Shown: positions 34,761 through 43,852, counted from the first letter of the stretch. The stretch: DNA of 64,000 nt from a bacterium 0.1xD8-71 (GCA_003612405.1 RAYR01000008.1:124001-188000), one strand, 5' to 3'. Translations and numbers: made by a program. The notes: generated from the sequence alone by a model not told the origin.

Positions 34761-36341
34761 TTAATTCAGGTACTCAAAAGGGTTCACCTGGCTGCCGTTT
34801 ATCAGAATCTCAAAATGCACATGAGGTCCTGTACTCACACCGGTATTACCGCTCAAGGCAATCTTCTGGCCCTGGGTTACCGTCTGACCCTGGGACACCA
34901 GAACTTTGCTCAAATGACCGTATCTGGTCTGCCTGCCATCCGCATGGTTGATGTAAACCACATAGCCATAGCCGCTGCCCCAGCCTGCCTTTGCCACAGT
35001 TCCTGTACTGGAAGCCATGACAGCCGTACCAACCGGTGTCGCCCAGTCCACGCCTTTATGATAAGTGCTCGCCCCTCTGGTGGGTGCCCTTCTTCTGCCA
35101 AATTGAGAACTCAGTCTGCCGCCGGAAATCGGTTTGATATACGTAGGCGGAATCTTCGTGCCGCGCTCCACCACCTTAGGCACTGCCTCATAGGTGATCT
35201 CCTCTTTCAGAATCTCCCTGCTCACTTCTTCCTTATTACGGTAGGCCACATCGGCCACCACCTTACGGTGTCCCGCGGAAGGCTCCTGCAAAGTCTGTGT
35301 CTGATTCGTATACCAGTCATCATTATCTACATAGATGATCTCCGCCTCATAGTCCTCCTCATAATACATCTGCTCTGTGCGTTCCACCGAAAGCTCCGGT
35401 TCCGGCACAGTCACAATCAGTTCATCTCCCACACGAATCATGGAGTTTTCATTTTCTATGGTCTCATTCATGGCAATCAGATCCGCCAGCGGAATCTCAT
35501 TCTTCTCCGCGATCTGGGAAAGCGTATCGCCCGATACCACCTCATAAATCTGCTCTTTCTCCTGATCCTTGGTCACCTCTTCGATTGCCTGGGAAAGAGA
35601 GGTCAGCTCATAATCCTGTAGATAAGACTCTACCACTTCAACGGTATCCCCAAACTCCAGAGATAAAAGTCCCAGTTCGTAATCGGCAAAATCCTTCTCC
35701 TCATCGGGCTCGATGTCCTCAAACATTTCGTCGATGGCAGCGTTAATGCCGAAGCTGGTCATGACCTCCTCAGCCTCTTCTTCCTCTTCCTGCTCCTCTG
35801 TGGAATAAATCTGTGTGGTGAGCACATTCAGCTCCCTCTCGGAATCCAGTACCAGATCCACATAATAGGTATTCTCACTGTCATATTTCCTGATGGAAGC
35901 CTGTAAAAGTGCCAGCACCTCCTGGGTGCTCGCCAGGTTTACGGTATACTCATTAATTTTCACAGTGTAGGAACGGTTGAGTGTCTCCTTCACACTTCCC
36001 CGCAGGGCTGTTACCATATTGGAGATTATGACACTATCGTCATCTATTTCGCCCCAGAGCACCTCATCTCCCTCATAGGATAATTCACTCTCTGCAAGCA
36101 CCATTTCATCACTGCTGCCCGCCAGTCTTTTCCGGGCTGCAATCAGGTAATTGTCCGCCTCCTCAATATCACCTATCACACCCACCTGCATACCATTTAA
36201 GTACACGGTAAAAATATTATCCCCGGTACTCTCCAGGCGCTGCATATAAGGCAGACAGAAGGCGGCTGCGATGATCGCAAGCACCGCAACCTTAATATAT
36301 GCAATTTTCATTTTTTTATAATGTCTGCTGATTATTTTCAT
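34761..36341 (-). CDS. M23 peptidoglycan endopeptidase with LysM and G5 domains
   Basis: 526 residues. N-terminal membrane anchor/signal (IAYIKVAVLAIIAAAFCLPY), an acidic low-complexity stretch around residues 185-240, a LysM peptidoglycan-binding domain (YEVVSGDTLSQIAEKNEIPLADLIAMN, ~265-310), a G5-like segment (~350-395) and the C-terminal M23/LytM domain with zinc ligands HKGVDWATPVG and HVHFE. It should cut stem-peptide cross-links outside the cell. Its start overlaps the stop of the upstream coiled-coil gene by ATGA, so they are coupled. Confidence 0.95.
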   Translation of the reverse strand: MKIISRHYKKMKIAYIKVAVLAIIAAAFCLPYMQRLESTGDNIFTVYLNGMQVGVIGDIEEADNYLIAARKRLAGSSDEMVLAESELSYEGDEVLWGEIDDDSVIISNMVTALRGSVKETLNRSYTVKINEYTVNLASTQEVLALLQASIRKYDSENTYYVDLVLDSERELNVLTTQIYSTEEQEEEEEAEEVMTSFGINAAIDEMFEDIEPDEEKDFADYELGLLSLEFGDTVEVVESYLQDYELTSLSQAIEEVTKDQEKEQIYEVVSGDTLSQIAEKNEIPLADLIAMNETIENENSMIRVGDELIVTVPEPELSVERTEQMYYEEDYEAEIIYVDNDDWYTNQTQTLQEPSAGHRKVVADVAYRNKEEVSREILKEEITYEAVPKVVERGTKIPPTYIKPISGGRLSSQFGRRRAPTRGASTYHKGVDWATPVGTAVMASSTGTVAKAGWGSGYGYVVYINHADGRQTRYGHLSKVLVSQGQTVTQGQKIALSGNTGVSTGPHVHFEILINGSQVNPFEYLN

Positions 36342-36838
36342 CTCATAAAACCATTGATGATGGGGATAAGATTGATCACGACATCTGCGATCACCCCGAT
36401 CAGTATCAGGACGCAGACCGGAAGAAGCGCTTTACTGCCCTTGACTTCCTCTGTCTGTCTGCCCAGTTCTTCCGTAAAAGCGGCCTGCACATTGCGGTAT
36501 ACCTTTACATTTTCTTTATGGGTAAAATCCTCGGACTGCTTAAACCGCTCTTCTAAAAGCGATCTAAGCTGTGCAAGTGTCTGTTCCATATCTGCCGTCT
36601 GCGCACTGCCTGTCTCTATACACTCCAGTTTGCCCATACACTCCTCAAGCACCTTTTTCACTTCCGCCACATTCTCAGAAGTCCTTAAGTTCACCTTACG
36701 GATTTCCTGCATGATCTCATCATAAGCCTTTAACTGATTCTGCATCTGCTCCATTCTGGCAGCCTCCGCCGCCGAATTGGCACGGATCATTTCCTGGGCA
36801 TTTCTTTTCTGTGCCAGTTTATCAATAAATGTATCCAT
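36338..36838 (-). CDS. Tail-anchored coiled-coil protein
   Basis: 166 residues. A long charged helical region (~5-125) predicted to form coiled coil is followed by one C-terminal membrane helix (ALLPVCVLILIGVIADVVINLIPI). There is no signal peptide, so the coiled coil faces the cytoplasm. It is translationally coupled to the M23 endopeptidase, which suggests a role in placing or controlling that enzyme; this is inference. Family not recognised. Confidence 0.75.
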   Translation of the reverse strand: MDTFIDKLAQKRNAQEMIRANSAAEAARMEQMQNQLKAYDEIMQEIRKVNLRTSENVAEVKKVLEECMGKLECIETGSAQTADMEQTLAQLRSLLEERFKQSEDFTHKENVKVYRNVQAAFTEELGRQTEEVKGSKALLPVCVLILIGVIADVVINLIPIINGFMR

Positions 36839-36909
36839 CCTGAGCCTCCATCTTTTCTCCAGACATTGTATCCAATAATATCTTTATCTTACCATAAAAT
36901 TATGTCTGC

Positions 36910-36938
36910 ATTTTAACATTTTTCTACCGCGATGACAA
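36910..36938 (-). promoter_or_regulatory. Promoter of the coiled-coil/M23 operon
   Basis: Minus-strand -35 TTGTCA (36933-36938), 17-bp spacer, -10 TAAAAT (36910-36915). Confidence 0.65.
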
Positions 36939-37038
36939 CAAATAAAAGACTTTTCCTTACACTGACATTCTTTCGTTTGTGCAAATTGCATATTTTTATT
37001 CCCTATTTTTTCGGTAATTTGTAAATATTAACGATAAC

Positions 37039-37236
37039 TTTACACTATGTTCATAATTTGTTCATAATTAGGAAGTACAATTTAAACATACCAAACGAGA
37101 CAAAATGTAGTGTTATCATTACACACATGGATAAATTTTTTCATAATAGCCCGGGTGCCGAAAGGTACCTGGGCACTCCTCATTTTATGGGGCGATATAG
37201 ACAAAAAAGAGAGGCGCAGCGCCTCTCTTTCTTAAT
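37039..37236 (+). ncRNA. Candidate small RNA
   Basis: Plus-strand -35 TTTACA (37039-37044), 18-bp spacer, -10 CATAAT (37063-37068), then an 11-bp hairpin capped by a GAAA tetraloop (37149-37174, GCCCGGGTGCC pairing with GGTACCTGGGC) and an intrinsic terminator at 37206-37233. The unit would be about 160 bases and non-coding. It matches no RNA family that I recognise; the weak promoter makes this tentative. Confidence 0.35.
37203..37236. terminator. Bidirectional terminator after the alarmone synthetase gene
   Basis: Arms AAAGAGAGGC (37206-37215) and GCCTCTCTTT (37221-37230) with a 5-base loop. It is followed by TTTTTTGT on the minus strand and CTTTCTT on the plus strand. Confidence 0.85.
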
Positions 37237-37252
37237 CCCTCTGATTCCCTGT

Positions 37253-37912
37253 TTAATCTCTCCGTTCCTGTCCTTCCTGCTCTATATGCAGAATTTCCTC
37301 ATTTAACGACATCATCCTTGCATCCAGTGCCGCTACCATCTGCGCACACTCCACAAGCTGTTCCTTAATATGTTCCGGCGCATTTCCTTCAAACTTATAA
37401 TGAATCTTATGTTCCAGGCTGGCCCAGAAGTCCATCGCCACCGTCCTGATCTGAATCTCCACCTTCGCGTCTGCAATCCGGTCGGAAAGATAAACCGGCA
37501 CTGTCACCAGCATGTGATAACTCTTGTAACCGCTGGACTTGGGATTCACGATGTAGTCCTTCACGGAAATAACCCGGATATCTTTCTGATTGCTTATCAT
37601 CTCTGCAATCTGGTAAATATCCGATGAAAAAGAACAGATTACACGGATACCTGCAATATCATTCACGTAACGCACCATATTGTCAATGGTTGATTCATAA
37701 CCATGCTTTTTTAGCTTCTTGACAATGCTCTCCGGTGTCTTGATACGCCACTTGATATGCTCGATCGGGTTGTAACGATGTACATGCTGGAACTCGTCAT
37801 TTAAAATTTCCAGCTTCGTCGATATCTGTTTCAAGGCAGAATTATAAATCAGCTGAACCTCTTTCCAGCTGTCAATATCGCCGTCTCTGTCTCTATCTAC
37901 AATAACTTCCAC
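37253..37912 (-). CDS. Small alarmone synthetase (RelQ-type GTP pyrophosphokinase)
   Basis: 219 residues containing only the (p)ppGpp synthetase domain, without hydrolase or regulatory domains. Motifs: IKTPESIVKKLKKHG, NDIAGIRVICSF, NPKSSGYKSYHMLV, VEIQIRTVAMDFWASLEHKIHYK. It transfers pyrophosphate from ATP to GTP/GDP in the stringent response. Monocistronic with a strong terminator. Confidence 0.95.
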   Translation of the reverse strand: MEVIVDRDRDGDIDSWKEVQLIYNSALKQISTKLEILNDEFQHVHRYNPIEHIKWRIKTPESIVKKLKKHGYESTIDNMVRYVNDIAGIRVICSFSSDIYQIAEMISNQKDIRVISVKDYIVNPKSSGYKSYHMLVTVPVYLSDRIADAKVEIQIRTVAMDFWASLEHKIHYKFEGNAPEHIKEQLVECAQMVAALDARMMSLNEEILHIEQEGQERRD

Positions 37913-38006
37913 GTTTCACTGATCCCCCAATTACTTTTTTTATAGTATAACATATCCGCTTACAAAAATGTATATTATTCACAAAATTTTCGTAAAATTT
38001 TATAAT

Positions 38007-39911
38007 TTATTGTATATTTTCACTGTCATTTTTTAGGCAATCACGGCTCATACAACAACATATAGCAGGCACAGTCACCACAAAGGGATACATATAGCGT
38101 ATCAGCACTGTAGGAGACAGTAACAGCGTGAAATAATATGCCGTCAGGAAACATACCGGCAGTACCATCACATACTTCCTGCGATACACAGCCACCGCAA
38201 TGTACATACAGAGCATCCACCAGTAGAAAGCCGGCGCGAAAACAATCCGCAGCACAGGAATCCGCTGATACTCATTATCTGACACAATCTTTTCCATCAG
38301 ACCGCGCAGTCCCGGCAGGTAACTGCGTGGCACAATCTCACAGCCGGCAGGCATCGTGCGGTTGTCCGTGGACAGGTATCCAAAACCGTTGGCAGTGCCA
38401 ATCCCGTATATCTGCGCATGGGAAATGTCCTCCAGATACCAGTATCCCACACCATTATCCAGGAAAGCGTCAATATAAACCGCCGGATGCTGTATGCCCA
38501 GCTGCACCCAGGTTTTGATAAGGCCGACAGGATCATCATGAATCACTGCCCGGCTCTTGACCGGATCTGCCAGGTGCGGATCATATGCCGCAAAAACCCA
38601 TTCCGAAGGAATATACTTCTCCAGCTCCTGCCTGAGCGCCGGCTCTATCTGCTGTTCTTCCATCACCCTCGTACGGGCCATCTGCTGGAGCGGCACACTG
38701 AGCATCTCCCGCGGACTGCCGCTGTGGGCATGGGTGGCCATACGAAGTCCCGTACTGCATACGGCAAAGCATAGTAACGCCGTCAAAGACAGCAGCAAAT
38801 ACTGTTTTGAGACACCCGCCTGCTTTCCGTCTCCTCCCCGGCCGCACCATTTCCGGCAGCCTGCATATACAAAGGGTATACTGACCAGAAAAGCATACAC
38901 TGTATTATTGCGAAACAGCAGCATCAGGATTGAAAGAATCACGCAGGCGGCTGCCTGCTTTGGTTCCATCCATTCCTTCCTGTCACATGCCATATGGTAA
39001 AGTGTCATCGTATAAAGCAGCACAAAGGCGGAAAACAGCACATCCTTGGTGGTGCTTAAGGCCAGCACGGAGTTGGTCGGAAACAGTGCATAGAAAGCCA
39101 ACAGCAAAAGACGCTGCCACCGTGCAGTCTCTTTCTCATACAGATAAGTCAGCACCAGGGCAAAAGCGCCGGCCATCAACAGCATCTGCACGATGGAATG
39201 AACCGCCATCCCCGCCGAATAAGACCCTATCATTCCGCCTAGCCGAAAAAAGGCTCCCAGAAATAAGGTATGCAACAGCGGGTGATGGGTGCTGTAATCT
39301 CCGGCAATCACCTGATAGAGTTGTCCCTCCGCATCATAGGCAAACACGGAAGGATAATAAGCCAGAAACACCGGCAGCCAGCATAGAAAAATCACCGTTC
39401 CATAAAACAGCCAGGTCTGCCAGAGTGGATATCTTTTGCCGGATATTTTCCCCTGTCCGGAGGCAGGTTTCTTATCTTTCAAAATGAGAGCAACACAGGA
39501 GGCCGCCGCCACAGACAGACATGCCGTTGCCATGAGAGAGCCAAATACCCTGCCTGCACTCAGGAAAATCGTCTCCTGCGCTCTTAAGTCTGATCCTGCC
39601 ACATAAGAAGCCGCCAGCAGGATCCCCCAGAAACAGGCATGGCGTATCAGCCTTTTATCCTTCTCACACAAAAGTCTGTCAATAAGCTTATAAAATACAA
39701 AGGCTCCGGTCAGCCAGAATACCGCCATCAGCAAAAGTACCATCTTCGGAGACTGAAAGATTCCGTACCCGGAAACTGCAATCAACATTTCATAGAAAAA
39801 CCTGCTCCTGTTTACCACTAAAGTTATATCTATGACGGCAAGTAAGAGGGATATTCCATTTATTATGATTTTTTTGCTGCCGGACGCAGACAGTCTCTTT
39901 TCCATAGGCAT
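38007..39911 (-). CDS. Large polytopic membrane protein, DUF6020-like
   Basis: 634 residues with roughly a dozen membrane helices and a large outside loop (~400-540). The pattern AYDAEGQLYQVIAGDYSTHHPLLHTLFLGAF and FPTNSVLALSTTKDVLFSA places acidic residues in the first loop as in GT-C type glycosyltransferases; I associate it with the DUF6020 family. Probably uses a lipid-linked sugar, but the substrate is unknown. Starts at 39911 behind AAGGGAAAAG. Confidence 0.8.
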   Translation of the reverse strand: MPMEKRLSASGSKKIIINGISLLLAVIDITLVVNRSRFFYEMLIAVSGYGIFQSPKMVLLLMAVFWLTGAFVFYKLIDRLLCEKDKRLIRHACFWGILLAASYVAGSDLRAQETIFLSAGRVFGSLMATACLSVAAASCVALILKDKKPASGQGKISGKRYPLWQTWLFYGTVIFLCWLPVFLAYYPSVFAYDAEGQLYQVIAGDYSTHHPLLHTLFLGAFFRLGGMIGSYSAGMAVHSIVQMLLMAGAFALVLTYLYEKETARWQRLLLLAFYALFPTNSVLALSTTKDVLFSAFVLLYTMTLYHMACDRKEWMEPKQAAACVILSILMLLFRNNTVYAFLVSIPFVYAGCRKWCGRGGDGKQAGVSKQYLLLSLTALLCFAVCSTGLRMATHAHSGSPREMLSVPLQQMARTRVMEEQQIEPALRQELEKYIPSEWVFAAYDPHLADPVKSRAVIHDDPVGLIKTWVQLGIQHPAVYIDAFLDNGVGYWYLEDISHAQIYGIGTANGFGYLSTDNRTMPAGCEIVPRSYLPGLRGLMEKIVSDNEYQRIPVLRIVFAPAFYWWMLCMYIAVAVYRRKYVMVLPVCFLTAYYFTLLLSPTVLIRYMYPFVVTVPAICCCMSRDCLKNDSENIQ

Positions 39912-39993
39912 ACTTTTCCCTTATTCTCTATCCTGATATCGTTATCCCGTAAGTTGTAACAAGTATAGCATCTAATCCGCAAAAGAAAAAGTG

Positions 39994-40022
39994 TTTACTT
40001 TTTGCCATGGAATTTGTATAGT
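39994..40022 (+). promoter_or_regulatory. Promoter of the 88-residue protein gene
   Basis: -35 TTTACT (39994-39999), 17-bp spacer, -10 TATAGT (40017-40022), 36 bases before the start codon. Confidence 0.65.
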
Positions 40023-40058
40023 AATCTGTATAACAGGAATCGCAAGAGGAGAATGGCT

Positions 40059-40325
40059 ATGTTTCGTTTATGGGCTAAAGAATTTAAAGACAACCGCATG
40101 TTAATGGATACTGTCATCGAAGACAGCTCTGACGATACCCGCACCCATAAAATCTTCAATGCGCTGGAGGAAGTCTGTCTGCAATTCGACCTGGGCAAAC
40201 CCATCTGGCTGGACTCCACAGTCTCCGATTTTAAGCGTCACAGCAAAACCCGGTTCTCCCAGGATAACTTTATTGAGGAAATCACCTTTGACTATCTGGA
40301 AATCCAGGTTATTGAGGAAGATTAG
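40059..40325 (+). CDS. Small conserved acidic protein
   Basis: 88 residues from the ATG at 40059 (GAGGAGA seven bases upstream; the frame is open 19 codons further but that part lies in the promoter). Sequence MFRLWAKEFKDNRMLMDTVIED ... THKIFNALEEVCLQFDLGKPIWL, with no membrane helix or known motif. It looks like a small conserved clostridial protein of unknown role. It has its own promoter, divergent from the DUF6020 gene. Confidence 0.75.
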   Translation: MFRLWAKEFKDNRMLMDTVIEDSSDDTRTHKIFNALEEVCLQFDLGKPIWLDSTVSDFKRHSKTRFSQDNFIEEITFDYLEIQVIEED

Positions 40326-40391
40326 CCATATTGTCTCAATCATATCTCATCTGTCTTTCTAAATATTTCATAAATCTTTTGCATAAATTCA

Positions 40392-40420
40392 TTGACTTTG
40401 CATACCTTAAGTAGTAGTAT
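40392..40420 (+). promoter_or_regulatory. Promoter of the haemolysin III gene
   Basis: -35 TTGACT (40392-40397), 17-bp spacer, -10 TAGTAT (40415-40420). Confidence 0.65.
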
Positions 40421-40536
40421 CATATTATATTTAACATAGTTTTTAAAACTACATTATGATATATCAATATGTTTTTGACATAGTATGTATGATACAGATA
40501 TCAAGAGTTATGAGGAGTAGGAAAGGAAGGGATTTT

Positions 40537-41187
40537 ATGCAGATTACAATCCGCGAACCCGGAAGCGCAATTACACATTTTATCGGCATGATGATGGCTA
40601 TCTTTGCCGCCACACCATTGATGGTCAAGGTGGCAATGACTTCCGACCACACCGCTTTTATCGCAATGGCGGTCTTTATCGGAAGTATGGTATGTTTATA
40701 TGGAGCCAGTGCCATCTATCACAGCCTCAATGTAAAAGACCGTATCTTGAAAGTGTTCCGTAAGTTGGATCACATGATGATCTTTGTTTTGATCGCCGGT
40801 TCTTACACGCCGGTGTGTCTGATCGTCTTAGGCGGCAGTCTCGGCTACACCCTGCTGGCCGTTGTGTGGGGCATCGCCATCGCCGGCATGGTCATCAAAG
40901 CCTGCTGGATCACCTGCCCGAAGTGGTTTTCTTCCATTATCTATATCGCCATGGGATGGGTATGTCTGGGCGTCTTCGGCACACTCTGGAACACGCTTCC
41001 CAAAAGCGCTTTCCTGTGGCTTCTTGCCGGAGGAATCATTTATACCGTTGGCGGCGTCATCTATGCACTCAAGCTGCCTATCTTTAACTCCAGACACAAG
41101 AATTTCGGCTCCCATGAGATTTTCCATCTTTTTGTGATGGGTGGAAGTATCTGCCATTTTATCTTTATGTATCTTTATGTGGCATAA
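40537..41187 (+). CDS. Haemolysin III / PAQR family membrane protein
   Basis: 216 residues from the ATG at 40537 (GGAAGGG upstream; the frame is open 27 codons further). Seven membrane helices; motifs EPGSAITHFIGM, GASAIYHSLNV, RKLDHMMIFVLIAGSYTP and the C-terminal HEIFHLFVMGGSICHF carry the conserved His/Asp/Ser residues that in PAQR proteins bind zinc. Members are linked with membrane lipid homeostasis; haemolytic activity should not be assumed. Confidence 0.93.
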   Translation: MQITIREPGSAITHFIGMMMAIFAATPLMVKVAMTSDHTAFIAMAVFIGSMVCLYGASAIYHSLNVKDRILKVFRKLDHMMIFVLIAGSYTPVCLIVLGGSLGYTLLAVVWGIAIAGMVIKACWITCPKWFSSIIYIAMGWVCLGVFGTLWNTLPKSAFLWLLAGGIIYTVGGVIYALKLPIFNSRHKNFGSHEIFHLFVMGGSICHFIFMYLYVA

Positions 41188-41235
41188 CCGGGCAAAGCCC
41201 GTTTACGAGATCCGCTTCGCGGCCTCGGATAAGCG
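41187..41235 (+). repeat. REP-like intergenic repeat, copy C
   Basis: Hairpin CGGGC/GCCCG (41189-41201, loop AAA) followed by the conserved palindrome arms CGAGATCCGC and GCGGCCTCG (41206-41227), then GATAAGCGG. Directly downstream of the haemolysin III stop codon. Confidence 0.7.
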
Positions 41236-41253
41236 GAGAATTGTCCCAATATC

Positions 41254-41306
41254 AAAAAGCTCTGCATACTGCCCGGTATAACAACCGGCTGTATACAGAG
41301 CTTTTA
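41254..41306. terminator. Bidirectional terminator between haemolysin III and galE
   Basis: Long stem with outer arms AAAGCTCTG and CAGAGCTTT and inner ATAC/GTAT pairing; T runs on both sides (CTTTTAT on plus, GCTTTTTGAT on minus). It serves the two convergent genes. Confidence 0.8.
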
Positions 41307-41372
41307 TAACATCAGCTTTTAACCTGCAAGTATTTTCATTCGCTGTTCCTGCGAAGTCAAACGACTCTTGCT

Positions 41373-42389
41373 TTATTCATCATATCCATTGGGGTTATTG
41401 CTCTGCCAATTCCAGGAATCGGCGCACATTTCCTTAATACCATACTGTGCTTCCCAGCCAAGTTCCCGTTTCGCCTTATCGGCATTGGAGTAGCAGGTAG
41501 CGATATCCCCTGCACGCCTTTCTTTGATCACATAAGGAATCTTCACGCCCGTAGCTTCCTCAAAATTCTTCACAATATCAAGCACACTGTACCCCACACC
41601 TGTGCCCAGATTATAGATGCACAGTCCGGCCTTCTCTTCAATCTTCTTAAGAGCCTTCACATGACCCACTGCCAGATCCACTACATGAATATAATCGCGG
41701 ACGCCCGTGCCGTCATGCGTATCATAGTCATTGCCAAAGACACCCAGTTCTTTGAGCTTGCCCACTGCCACCTGGGTGATATAGGGCATCAGATTGTTGG
41801 GGATGCCATTGGGATTCTCGCCGATGGTACCGCTCTTATGCGCACCGATCGGATTAAAGTAACGAAGGAGAATCACATTCCACTCCGGATCGGCTTTCTG
41901 AATATCCATCAGAATCTGTTCCAGCATGGACTTTGTCCAGCCGTAAGGATTCGTACACTGTCCTTTCGGACATTGCTCTGTAATCGGAATCATGGCAGGA
42001 TCGCCATACACTGTAGCGGAAGAAGAAAAGATAATATTCTTCACATTATGTTTTCTCATCACATCCACTAAAGTAAGTGTCCCTGCGATATTGTTCTCAT
42101 AATATTCCCAGGGTTTCTGTACCGACTCGCCAACCGCCTTCAACCCTGCAAAATGAATACAGGAATCAATCTTCTCTTTCGCAAACACCTCTTCAAGTGC
42201 TTCTCTGTCCAGAATATCCGCCTTATAGAATCTCACCGGCTTACCGGTAATCTTTTCTACTCTCTCAAGTGACTTCTCACTGGAATTCGCCAGATTATCA
42301 ACCACCACTACATCATAGCCGGCGTTCTGTAATTCCACTACCGTATGAGAACCAATATATCCTGCACCGCCTGTCACTAATATTGCCAT
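41373..42389 (-). CDS. galE: UDP-glucose 4-epimerase
   Basis: 338 residues from the ATG at 42389 (another ATG two codons earlier is possible). It interconverts UDP-glucose and UDP-galactose. Motifs: [13 protein letters not shown] (NAD binding), [22 protein letters not shown] with the catalytic Tyr and Lys, and [15 protein letters not shown]-sugar pyrophosphorylase gene lies upstream on the same strand, so both serve nucleotide-sugar supply. Confidence 0.97.
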   Translation of the reverse strand: MAILVTGGAGYIGSHTVVELQNAGYDVVVVDNLANSSEKSLERVEKITGKPVRFYKADILDREALEEVFAKEKIDSCIHFAGLKAVGESVQKPWEYYENNIAGTLTLVDVMRKHNVKNIIFSSSATVYGDPAMIPITEQCPKGQCTNPYGWTKSMLEQILMDIQKADPEWNVILLRYFNPIGAHKSGTIGENPNGIPNNLMPYITQVAVGKLKELGVFGNDYDTHDGTGVRDYIHVVDLAVGHVKALKKIEEKAGLCIYNLGTGVGYSVLDIVKNFEEATGVKIPYVIKERRAGDIATCYSNADKAKRELGWEAQYGIKEMCADSWNWQSNNPNGYDE

Positions 42390-42554
42390 ATCCATACACC
42401 TGTCCTTTCCTGAAAAATGTGATTTATGTTGCCAAGTACGCGGTAACCGACAACCGTTTGTCTTCTTTACTTATCCCAAGTGTACAACGTTTACCATATA
42501 AAAAACAATATTTTAATGTTACTCAAACCTGTCAAAATGTTATATACTGACGTA

Positions 42555-43781
42555 TCAGAGTTCTATTCCATTTTCCTTACACAACTCTCTGGCACTCTCC
42601 ACAGAATCCACCCCCGTCTTATTTTTAATAGGGGCAAACTCTTTATTCCTGACCACTTCGTAGGGCAGACAGGAATCCAGTTCGTGAATCATATCCAAAA
42701 CCAGCTGTTCAAACTTATAACCGTTGGGCGCTTCGGGCTTCACCAGTTCACCCGCCTCATCCAGATAAGGAATCTTCTTCTCCACGATATGAAGCGGCAG
42801 CTTTTTCGCCACAATCTCCTCCAGATCTTTTTCCCGGAACAGGTAATTTAAGATCACGCCAAAGTTATAGGCCGGTTCCCCATTCTCATCCTTTGCCGCC
42901 ATCAATTCCTCTGTCATGTCATAATATTCCACAATAGAAGGTTTTCCATCCTCTAAGCACATGGCGCCTACCTTTTCATCCGGCGCTGTTTTTTTCACCA
43001 CCTTAGCGCCCACTGCGCTGCCCGTAGCGATGGTTGCACCCACAAAGCAGGGATCCGCAATACGCTGTAACACGTTGTCCACAGCAAACACATTCAGCCA
43101 TTCCACACCTGCTTCCCGAATCTTATCCACCACCCCCCATTTCATCATGGAAAGGAACCATCCGCCATTGCCATTGGGAGAGGTGGATATCTTATGTCTG
43201 GCCTCCATATAGACTTTGCCATTATAATTGGATGCTGGTGCCATATCCTGCATAAAGAAGGTCACATACTCCGCATTGTATCCAAAATATTTCTTCTCCT
43301 TAAAAAATGCTGTAGTGGTCTCATGGTTCTTGTCACTGGTCATAACATAAAGCGGAATCCAAGCCCCCGCCTGATGCACCACATCCAGCAGATTTTCAAT
43401 CAGTCTCTGGAAAATAAAGACTTCTTTCGTCAACCCGATATTGTATACCCCTTTGGGAGCATCAGAACCAAGCCTTGTGCCCATACCGCCCGCAAGGAGC
43501 ACCGCGCCCACTTTGCCGGCCCGTATCGCATCAAGACCTGTCTTTGTGTACTCTTCTTTTTTCGCTGCAATCTCGGGAAGCTGCATCACGCCGATGGGCG
43601 TGATCTCCCCCCGGGGATTTAGGTTTTCCTTCTGCTTGCAAAGAGACAGCACATCAAAATCTGTCTGTTCTATCTGTCTGAGCAATGCCTCCTGTTCTTC
43701 CCTGTCCAGTTCCTCATAATATTTCAATACGTGCAGCTGCCCGTATTTCTCCAGTTTGTCATACGCCTCCTGATATCCCAT
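42555..43781 (-). CDS. UDPGP-type UDP-sugar pyrophosphorylase
   Basis: 408 residues. It makes a UDP-sugar from UTP and a sugar 1-phosphate. It belongs to the eukaryote-like UDPGP family (UDP-GlcNAc or UDP-Glc pyrophosphorylases) with LLAGGMGTRLGSDAPKGVYNIGL, VMTSDKNHETT, FFMQDMAPA, SPNGNGGWF and NVFAVDNVLQ. Whether glucose or N-acetylglucosamine is used cannot be read from these motifs. Its ribosome binding site is the 3' arm of a 12-bp inverted repeat. Confidence 0.9.
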   Translation of the reverse strand: MGYQEAYDKLEKYGQLHVLKYYEELDREEQEALLRQIEQTDFDVLSLCKQKENLNPRGEITPIGVMQLPEIAAKKEEYTKTGLDAIRAGKVGAVLLAGGMGTRLGSDAPKGVYNIGLTKEVFIFQRLIENLLDVVHQAGAWIPLYVMTSDKNHETTTAFFKEKKYFGYNAEYVTFFMQDMAPASNYNGKVYMEARHKISTSPNGNGGWFLSMMKWGVVDKIREAGVEWLNVFAVDNVLQRIADPCFVGATIATGSAVGAKVVKKTAPDEKVGAMCLEDGKPSIVEYYDMTEELMAAKDENGEPAYNFGVILNYLFREKDLEEIVAKKLPLHIVEKKIPYLDEAGELVKPEAPNGYKFEQLVLDMIHELDSCLPYEVVRNKEFAPIKNKTGVDSVESARELCKENGIEL

Positions 43782-43782
43782 G

Positions 43783-43846
43783 GAAAACCTCCTTGTACAT
43801 TCGATTTTATAGAGTTTATTCTATCACGAAGGAGGTTTTCTCTCAA
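43783..43846 (-). promoter_or_regulatory. SD-sequestering inverted repeat and promoter of the pyrophosphorylase gene
   Basis: Perfect 12-bp arms (43783-43794 and 43829-43840) in which the 3' arm holds the AAGGAGG ribosome binding site. The promoter -35 TTGAGA (43841-43846) and -10 TAGAAT (43818-43823) flanks the 5' arm, so transcripts starting there lack that arm, whereas read-through from the gene upstream would contain both and hide the site. Confidence 0.6.
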
Positions 43847-43852
43847 TGGAAT

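Larger units (their letters stand above)
36839..37252. other. 414-base gap: promoter region and candidate small RNA
   Basis: No credible protein gene. It holds the minus-strand promoter of the coiled-coil gene (36910-36938), a possible plus-strand transcription unit (37039-37236) with a GAAA-loop hairpin, and a bidirectional terminator that ends the alarmone synthetase gene. Confidence 0.6.

Noticed and set aside
37058..37306. An 82-codon plus-strand frame in the 36.8-37.3 kb gap
   Set aside because: No ribosome binding site; it runs through the GAAA hairpin and terminator and ends inside the alarmone synthetase gene on the other strand.
43783..43840. The 12-bp inverted repeat as an intrinsic terminator
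   Set aside because: The 34-base loop and the absence of a T run after the 3' arm do not fit; overlap with the ribosome binding site explains it better.
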